Origin: Nereocystis luetkeana
Lineage: Eukaryota; Sar; Phaeophyceae; Laminariales; Laminariaceae
Reading direction: 5' to 3'
DNA: 64,000 bases
Assembly: GCA_031213475.1 (NCBI GenBank)
Contig: JARUPZ010000002.1
Coordinates: 16,845,069 to 16,909,068, forward strand
Part shown: positions 34,095-43,300 of the stretch, piece by piece
How the letters are laid out: each line of letters begins with the position of its first letter
Position numbering within the stretch: position 1 is the stretch's first letter
The notes under the pieces: model-generated
Told to the model about the DNA's origin: nothing
Seen by the model: only the letters and a program-made list of their open reading frames with translations
Databases searched by the model: none
Made by a program: the position numbers and the translations under genes

Positions 34095-34262
34095 AGTTTC
34101 CACTGGTCGTCCCATGGGAATATAGTGACCCCGTGGGACACTCCATGGGATGTCCCATGGGCTCTGCATATCCCACGGGACACCCCATGGGACGTCCTAG
34201 GTCCATGGCCCATGGTACAACATGTACCATGGGATGTCCGATGGAACACCCACGCGGTATGA
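34095..34262. repeat. Palindromic CCATGGGA/TCCCATGG repeat array
   Basis: Some ten units built on CCATGGGA and TCCCATGG, with GGGACACCCCATGGGACGTC-type words, form a self-complementary array next to the end of the transposase-like gene. It resembles the CATGG arrays at 29-30 kb in construction but not in exact word. Confidence 0.85.
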
Positions 34263-34312
34263 AATCAAACGAGGGGGGGGGGGGTGGGGGGGGGGTAGAT
34301 TGCTATTAATAG

Positions 34313-37300
34313 CTAAACACGACGACGGCCGAAGCGCACCTGACTGAAAGTGCGCGGGTTAATGTACCGTCTGCGGGTGCGAGGCGCCCCCTCTCGCCGG
34401 TCGAGGTCACCGCCGGCAGCCCCACCCGGGAACACGTATCGGCACAGGCTCAAGAACCCCAGGATGCATACCCGAAGGTCGAACCACGACGCCTGGGAGA
34501 TGAAGTGGCGTTGCCAATCCGCGCTGTCGCGGGGAGGTGAGTTCACCAGCTCGTACTCCCACTTCGAGAAGAAGTCCAGGATGTCCATGAGGCGCCGGGT
34601 GTGGATGGAGTCGCTCGATATGACGCACCCTTTGATCTTGTTCAGGCCTTGCCGCCGCTCGCACTCAGATCTCCCGTAGTTTCCTGCGGCTCGGTCGGTG
34701 CAGCGAGCAATAGCGCGGCGCGCGCGCGCGAGCGCGAGAGAAAGAGAGATTCGTCAATATGGAGGCAACGCCGGTCAGCCAGTTTAGCGAGAGGCGACCC
34801 CTCCCCGCGCCTCATTTCGACCCGACCCCTCACCTCGTCCCAAAAGCCGCAACGGTGAAAGAATACACGCGAACCCGAGCAACAAGCAAGCAAGCAGGCA
34901 GGCAGGCCGGCAGAAAGGCAAGCCACCTGTTATACTGGCCTACAGCAAGCTAGCAAGCAGGCCAGTAAAAAAGCAAGCAAGCCAAGTCAAGCACGCGCTT
35001 AGACAAGCAGACTGGCGAACGGTGTCAACTTCCCTCAACTATTATACATAAATGTCGCACACTGTTGTCTTTTTTCTGATTCTTATTTTCTGGCCTGGCT
35101 TGTGTTGCTGTGTTCTCGCGCCCGGTACGTTCAGGCATTTCACTTGCTTTTTTACCGTTTCACTAGCGATTATTTTGCCTTTTTTTTTTCTCTGTCTCAT
35201 AATCTGTGACCACAGAATGATTGTCTGTCTAGGATAAGGAATCAGAACGGACACCGGGTGTATGTACTGATGAAGCTCGTTAAGAAAGAACGGCTTATAG
35301 CGAAGACAGCACACGCCCATCGGCCAGAATAGGCCACCGATCCCCACCTCATCATGTCGATTTTTCAGGGCAGAGATTATCCTGATACGTCTAATGGTAT
35401 ATATATATCTACCTATATATATATGTATATAGCTCATGCTGCCGGGTGGGTGGGCGGGGCCCCTGCCTTCTGCATGGCTTAGCAAGATTCCTGGGTTGGA
35501 TCTGCACTACACGGAGCTTGGACAATATATCATAACGGCAAGGAGTTGGATCTACAACCAGATTATGTGAATCCGTGTCTGTCCGATGTCCGCGATGTTA
35601 ACCCTTTTAGTGCCGCAGTCCCGGTTCGGGGAACCACTACTTAGAAACTGAGTGATTTGCCCCCAGAACGGGACCGCAGTTCTTCCCTGAAAGGATTCGT
35701 GTTGTATCTCGTGTGTATTTATCTGCAGAGGATCCGCCTTGGGGATGGTTGAAACACGCGCTTCACATCCCGGTCGAAATAGTGCCATGCCCGAAAAGAG
35801 TTTTACGCCTGAAACTCAATTGAGGATCTTTGCGGCTGCGTACGATACCTGGTATATAACATGTGCGTACCCTATGGATGAAGATGAACCCTTCTACGCG
35901 TAACGTTGGGGGGGGGGAAATCGGAATGTCTCGGTATCATACATACGCACACTGTTAAATATCCGTATTTTTAGGTGTTCCGTTTCTCAATATGTTTCAC
36001 GTTCCTCAATAGGTGTGGATTCCCTACAATCTCTCAAGTGCGAGTTTTCTCAATAGGCGTGAAGCGCCCCAATAGGTGGGGGTTTTCCTTAAGGCCAGCA
36101 GGTGTGGCTTTTCTCAAACGGGGGCGGAATTCCTCGAATAGGTGGCAATTTTCTCAGTAGGTGTGGAAGGTGGTAATTTTCCCAGTAGGTGTGACAGGTG
36201 GTAATTTTCTCAGTAGGTGTGACAGGTGGTGATTTTCTCAGAAGGTGTGACGTTCCTCAACAACAACAACAAAACTGACCCCTCGCCATGCACGAACCCA
36301 AACCCAAGCTACCGTAGAACTGCAGACTCAATACTCCACACATTTGCGTCAGTAACGCCGGTAGAATGCAGAATGGAAACCTGTTGTAGAGTATATACGC
36401 ACACGCTGCTACGGTATGAGTAACACAACGACAAGTTTAGTGCATGCGGCCTCGCGCCTCGAGATGTCCTCGCGAACCGCACCCTACCGCTCGTTGAAGA
36501 CAAATTATGACGGTTGACAGTCTGCAGTAGTTTTGACCCGTCAAGACTTCTTTATACTTGTACGTATCATACTAATCTTAGTGTGATGATTTTCTTGACG
36601 GCTGTTGGTTGGCGGTCTGCAGTAGTTTTTTTCGACCCGTCAACGGCTCCTTAAATTTGGTATACTGATCCAAGTGTCGGGAGTTTTCCTCGACGGCGGC
36701 CCATCAAGGGGCAGGAGAGCCACCAACCATGGCATCATATGTGCAGCTGAAGATATCGTCACAAACCGCATCCTATTCTAGCCTATCCTATCTATCCTAT
36801 CCTATCCTATCCTATCCTATCCTATCCTATCCTATCCTATCCTATCCTATATCCTATCCTATCCTATCCTATCCTATCCTATCCTACCCTACCCTACCCT
36901 ACCCTACCCTATCCTATCCTATCCTACCCTACCCTACCCTATCCTATCGTATCGTATCGTATCCTATCCTATCGTATCGTATCCTATCGTATCTTATCAT
37001 ATCGTATCTTATCGTATCGTATCGTATCATATCGTGTATTATCTTATCGTATCGTATCGTATCATATCCTATGCTATGCTACCGTCGGAAAATGCCCCGT
37101 CCTGAATCACGTAATACCGTCGAAAATGCCGATCAAGTCGAGCAAGTTGCACGCCAGCTTCTCGAAGTTGTCCAGGCATCCGACCGGACGACCCTAATCA
37201 TCATTCTCGACACCGCCTGAGAAAAAAAAAAAACATCAGCAGACCGTGTACCGCAAAGGGAATACCGAATAAACCGACAAACCTGCCTACTACGTCGTCA

Positions 37301-40300
37301 ATGTTATAAGGACTTCCCTGGGCCGGGTAATCGATCGGTCGTTTACCCCTATAGCTCAGTAGGTAACACCAGAAAATCAGCAACCATTCTTCCCTGCCCA
37401 AGTAGGCAACATGGTGTGTGTGCCCACGTAGGGCACGCATTACCCCGTCCAAAGAGGATACTTTAGACATATTCCCGGGGTGTAATTTGACAAACCTGAC
37501 TGTTACGGGGGACCATAGTAAATAGGACCAAATATTGTTAGTAAAAATAAGGAAATATATAGGTTTTTGTCAGTACCGTAGGTCCTATTTACTATTCCCC
37601 CCTCCTACCGTAAAATAGCGCTGGACATTCCTAAGGGGAGTAATCTGATAAGACTGCCCAACGTCGGCAACATATTTTTCTCGCCTACATCTCATAGGCA
37701 ACATATTCTCCCTGCCTGATATCATAGACTACATATTTTTCCCGCCCACATAGGTAGGCCATACATTATCCTCCCCGGGGGTACTTCGATATGACACGCA
37801 GGCAAATGGGCGTTCCCTCGCCTACACTCGTAGTAACTATCAAGTACATATCACAGGCGGCATGTTTTCCCTGCTTAGATGTAGGCCAAACATTTCCCCC
37901 TCCTACGGGTACAGTTTTAGTCTTTCCCGGTGGTAGTCTGATACACCTGCCTGTTACTACAGCAGGTGGGCAATGTATTTTCCCTGCGTATCTGGGCAAT
38001 GTATCCTCCCTGCCCAAAGCAGGCCGCACGTTTTCCTCGCTACAGGGCTCTAAAGCGTAGACGTTTACGGGGGGCAATCTGACAAGCCTGCCTTCGGAGG
38101 CAACACTTCGTCCCTGCGTGTACATAGGCAACACGTCCTCCCTATCGACGTAGGCCATACCAAGTGTATTTTGCGCGCCGACGGGGAAAGTTCAGAAATG
38201 CCCCCGGGGGGTCGAACCTTAACGTTTCGTTGGCGTAGGGTTAGGGCCAGGGCTATTACGGGCGACCATATTAAATAGGACCTACGGTAAACACAAAACC
38301 GTATACAATTCTCTATTTTCACCAGCAATATTTGGTCCTATTAACTATGGTCCCCCGTAATGGAAGGCAGATACCGCACGCCCCCAGGGAGAGGCGGAAA
38401 ACATACCCAGTCGTCAGGCCGTCCGTAATCAACACAATAAAACAACAAACACACAAAACTGCTGTTGGTCATAGTATATACATGTATAGATATTCGCCGA
38501 AAAGCGCTCGTGCGAAGAGATATTTCCGAAAAAGTACAAATTTTTCACAAACATAACTATTACGGGGGACCATAGTTAATAGGACCAAATATTGTTAGTA
38601 GAAATGGTTAAATAGTCAAGTTAATAAGACCAAATATTGTTAGTAGAAATGGTTAAATATATAGGTTTTTATGTATACCACAGGTCCTATTAACTATGGC
38701 CCCCCGTAATATTAGTATGCGCTATCATATGGAGTCCCTACTTTCGTAGAGTTCCAAAGGTCCCCAGTGATGTGGTAGCTTTGACCTGCTATCGAAGGCT
38801 GTACGTGTCCTTTGTTATAGTTAGGGTAAGGAGAGAGCCCTCCACATTGGTTTAACAGCGTGGAGACGAGAGAGATCGAGGGAGGTTCGGACGGGCAAAC
38901 AAGGCCCGTCTCGACTTCAAGGAGGCTCGGGTTGTCAAGTCGAGTTCTCCCGGTTCTCGGAAAGATTCTCCGATGTAATACCACTCCTGGTGTATCTTCC
39001 GTGGGTGCATGAGCGATGACCGTTCCACGAATCTTTCCCAAAACCGCTCCTCCACAATTAAGAGTGACCAACTAATATCATCTTCCCCTTCCCCCCCCCC
39101 CCGATCGTCCTACAAGCACGACCTGCTCGTATAGTGCGCAGTTTTCGGAGTCGAAATCGGTGGGTTCGGTGACGAACGAAACATGTTACCCAAGTTTGAT
39201 GTTATTTTGTCGTTGCTGCCGCTACTGTAATTAATACCGGTATGTGAATTTGTATTTGTACTAAAACAAACACCTGTTTTTGGCTTCCAAGTGGCCAGTT
39301 TCCCTTGGAAATCTCAGAAATTGCATGCCTCCATCCAACCTCAAATATGAACACCTCGGGAAACCAGACCATTTCGCATTCATTGACTTGCGCTGCATTT
39401 AAAGCACTTGAAACAGGTAATGTAAATATGGCTAACACCGTTACGCGTATCTCCGACGCATATAGAACGGACTACCGTTTTTAGCGGTCATGCGTTAGGG
39501 CGATATGACAACAACACAAGCGGCAACACCCACAACACTACCACTACCGCTACCACCGCCACCACCACCACCAACGCTAACACCATCTCCGCCACCAACA
39601 ACACCGCCATGACCAATACCAGCACCATCACCAACACCAACAATACCTGCCCAGAGAACAGCGGAGATCCCCTCACGCGGGCGTGGCACACCCCGCAAGC
39701 CGGCATCGCGTGACGAGGGAGATGGGGCGTCGACGTGAGCCTTTCCGAGGCGGCACCGGTGGTACCACTTGAAGGGGCGGCGGCGGTGACGGCGGCGGCG
39801 GCGGTAGCGGCGGCAGACCTAAGCCTTCCCGATACACCGGTAGTACTGCCTACTGGGGCGGCGGCGGCGGCAGCTGCAGCAGCAGCGGAAGATGCAAGCC
39901 ATTCCAACGCGCTGGTAGTACCGCTTACAGCGGCGGCGGCGGCGGCGCTCGCAGTTGTGGCGGCAGAGGTAAGCCTCCCCGGCGCACCGGCTGTACCACT
40001 TACTGGGGCGGCGGCAGTCGCGGTAGCGGCGGCAGATGCAAGCCTTTCCGACGCGCCGCTAGTACCGCCTACGGGGGCAGCGGCGGCGGCGGTAGCTGCA
40101 GCGGTAGCGGCGGCAGACGCAAGCCTTTCCGACGCGCTGGTAGTATCGCCTGCAGGGGCAGCGGCGCCGGCGGTTGCGGTAGTGGCGGCAGAGGCAAGCC
40201 TTTCCGACGCACCGGTAGCACCAATTCCACAGGCGGCGGCGAGGGCGGCGGCGGCGGTCGAAGTAGTGGCGGCAGGCGCAAGGCTTCCCGGCGCACCGGA

Positions 40301-43300
40301 AGTACCACCCGCGGGGGCGGCGGCGGCGGCGGCGGTAGCGGTAGCGGCGGCAGGCGCAAGCCTTCGCGACGCACAGGTAGTGCAGCCCACCGCGGCGGTG
40401 GGGACGGCGGGGGCAGCGGTGTCGGCGGAAGCAACCAACTCAGCCCCGTAGATACTCAAAGGCTTCGCGGTCTTCAAGAAGAACTCCCGAAACTCCGACC
40501 TCCCGGTGTTCCGATCGGTCCGGTACATCCCCAGCGACCTCTCTGTCCGGGGGTTATCGCTTTCCCGCAGAGCGTCGACGACCTTCCGGGCTACGCGCGC
40601 CGGGTCGGTCATGTGGAACACCTCGTGCTTGTGGTGAGGGTGTCGGAACGCCACCCTGAGGCCGGAGTAGTCGTAGTCGGTTTCGTCGCCCCGATCTTGA
40701 AAAGTTTCCGTCCCTCCGTACAGCTGGAAGTGACGGCTGCATGACATGCTTTCGAAGTACACGGAGAAGCACACCAAACGAGGAGAGCGCACCGCACAGC
40801 AGTGGGGGGGGGGGGGACAGGGGGTGAGAAAAAGAGGGTGAAACATTATTTCCGGATACAAAAACGAGGGAAAAAAACACACTAACCTGTAAGAGTGGAT
40901 GGGGGCGGTGGGATTGATGGGCCAATCGCGTGCGACTTGTGTGAGACACGCTGGACACACTCACCATCACCCTCACCACCAAAAAAGAGAGCGAACATGC
41001 GGTCGCACAAAAAACGCACCCCCCTAACCAACCAATCGACCAAAATCGATTAGTCGACCAAGCGATCGATCCACCAATCGAACTTCGTCGAGGCATCACA
41101 GCAAATAATCGAAATTCGTCGAGGTATCACTGCGACCGATCGAACTTCGTCGAGGTATCACAGGGGCCAACCGGAACTCGTCGAGGCATTACAAGCACCA
41201 CTCAAACTTCGCCGAGGCATCACAGTGACCGTCGTTTTTTTTTTTTTTTCCCGTGGGTATTATTACGCTGTCTCCTTGGTTTCGGTTGCGACTCGTACAG
41301 TATAGTGTATATCATACGTATCCGATACGTACGTATTCTCACAATACTCGTTATTTTTGTCTGAGGCATACGATTTGTTTCTGTCACTACGGTACTGCTG
41401 TGTTACTGCTGTGTTACAGCAGCATTCTTGTGTGTATCATTTTTTTTGTTTTTATTTTTCCCTCCTCGGGGGCAATATATATATTCCACTCCAGAGTTAT
41501 TGGAGCCTGTCCTGTGACCACAGACCGTATTGTGTCGTTGCGTTAATGTGAGAACAACAACACAATTCAAATGGTGATCAGTCGAAGTTCGTTGAGGCCG
41601 TCACAGCGACCAATTGAAATTAAACAAGGCAGCACAGCGGACACTCAAAACTCGTCGAGTAATCACAGCGACCAATCAAAACTCGTCGAGGTAATACAGC
41701 GACCAGTCGAAACACGACGAGGGATCACAGCGACCAATCACGCTTCGTCGAGGTATCACAGCGACCAATTACAAGTTGTCGAGGTTATCTATTAATAAGT
41801 GACCAATCAAAATCCGTCGGGGTATCACAGCAGACAATCGACAATCATGGAGTCTCATCACTGTGAGAATAGTCGAAAATCGTGGAGGCATCAGGGCGTC
41901 CAGCCGAAGATCGTTGAGGAAATCATAGCGACCAACCGAAACATGTCGAGAGATCATAGCGATCAATCAAAACTCGTCGAGGTATCATAGTGACCAACCG
42001 AAACTCGTCGAGGTATCACAAGCGACCAATCGATCTCTGTCGAGGTCATCACAACAACCAGTCGAAAATCGCTGAGGTTTTCATGGAGGACCAATCGACG
42101 TCATCCAGTATCACAGCGACCAATTTGAACTTCGTCCATTCATCACAGCGACCAATCGAAATTCGTCGAGGCATCAGAGCGACCAATCGAATTCCGTCGA
42201 GGTTATCACAGCAACCGGTCGAAAGCCAAGCCACGCAACTCACTTTTCCACATCCCCGCCGCTCACAGCGGCGATGACATCAAAGATAACGTGCTCGTGC
42301 GGCGAAGCTAGCTCTCGCAGCACTGTCGTCAGCATCCTATGGATGTAGTCGGCGGTGAGGGAGGAAACGGCCCCTCGATAGGCGATGAAGTTGTACTCGG
42401 GGTTTCCAGTGCTAACGAAGCGCGCCTATATATCACGGTCAGGGTGGGTCAGGGTGGCAAGGGGGGGGGGGGGGGGCAAGGGCGGGGGGAGGGGTCAGGG
42501 GAAATATAAATAGAGGCAGCCTCAGAATCGGATGGTCGCATACTTTTTCTTTTCTCCGGCGAGTATCGCACACACATGACCAATCCAGAAGAGTTGTTTA
42601 TGAAGCCTCGATAAAAAAAGCACACACACGAAACACGAAACACGAAAAACACCAAAAAAGTAACACAAATCTGAAACACAAACCAAAAGCAATAAAAAAA
42701 AACAACGCAACTAAAATAATAAAAGGCGGCACAAATGGGGGCCGAGGGGGGAGGGGGGGTGGTGGGCCGTCACCTCCATCTATTGAATCGTGATCACTCC
42801 ACCCGACATGCCTCCTGGGCCAGTGTCAAGACCCCCCTGACCACCAAAAACACACACACGCACACACACAAAAAAGAAACAATATCACAAGACGCAAAAC
42901 ACGAACGATTTAGTCTACAAATTGCGGAACAAAAGAGGGGGGAGGAGGGATAATCTCCCCCGATCAATGGCGCGGCGATCTCGCGCCCCAGCATGACTAC
43001 GTGGCCCTTCGTCAGGACCGCCCCCCCCCCCTTCAGGCGATTCGTCGCGCGGCGGGTTGACAAAGGAGTCCGTCTCCCACAAGAGAACAAAAGAACAAAA
43101 GACAAACCACAAACCACGAAACAAAACAAAAACACACACACAAAATCACAACACCACCCCAAAACACCTACTAAAGTACATGAACACCAAAGCACCAAAA
43201 CACGCAAGAACAATCACGAAAAAAACATGCAGTCCGTACCAGGTAAAAAACAAATTGTGGCGTAAATGGGGGCGGGGGGGGGGGGGGATCACTCGCCTCG

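Noticed and set aside
28737..34683. A complete LTR retrotransposon
   Set aside because: No long terminal repeats, primer-binding site, protease, reverse transcriptase or integrase motif could be found around the weak gag-like fragment.
34690..35040. GCGCGCGCGAGCGCGAGAG and (CAAG)n patch as a regulatory element
   Set aside because: Simple-sequence DNA upstream of an acceptor in an intron; no specific binding motif can be argued.
36729..37220. Plus-strand 163-codon frame with repeating YPILS
   Set aside because: Produced by the CCTAT pentanucleotide repeat; the non-repeat end overlaps the minus-strand exon at 37193-37118.
39735..40451. Plus-strand 238-codon Ala-rich frame
   Set aside because: It is the complement of the in-frame minisatellite extending the minus-strand transposase-like exon, with no splice sites or domains of its own.
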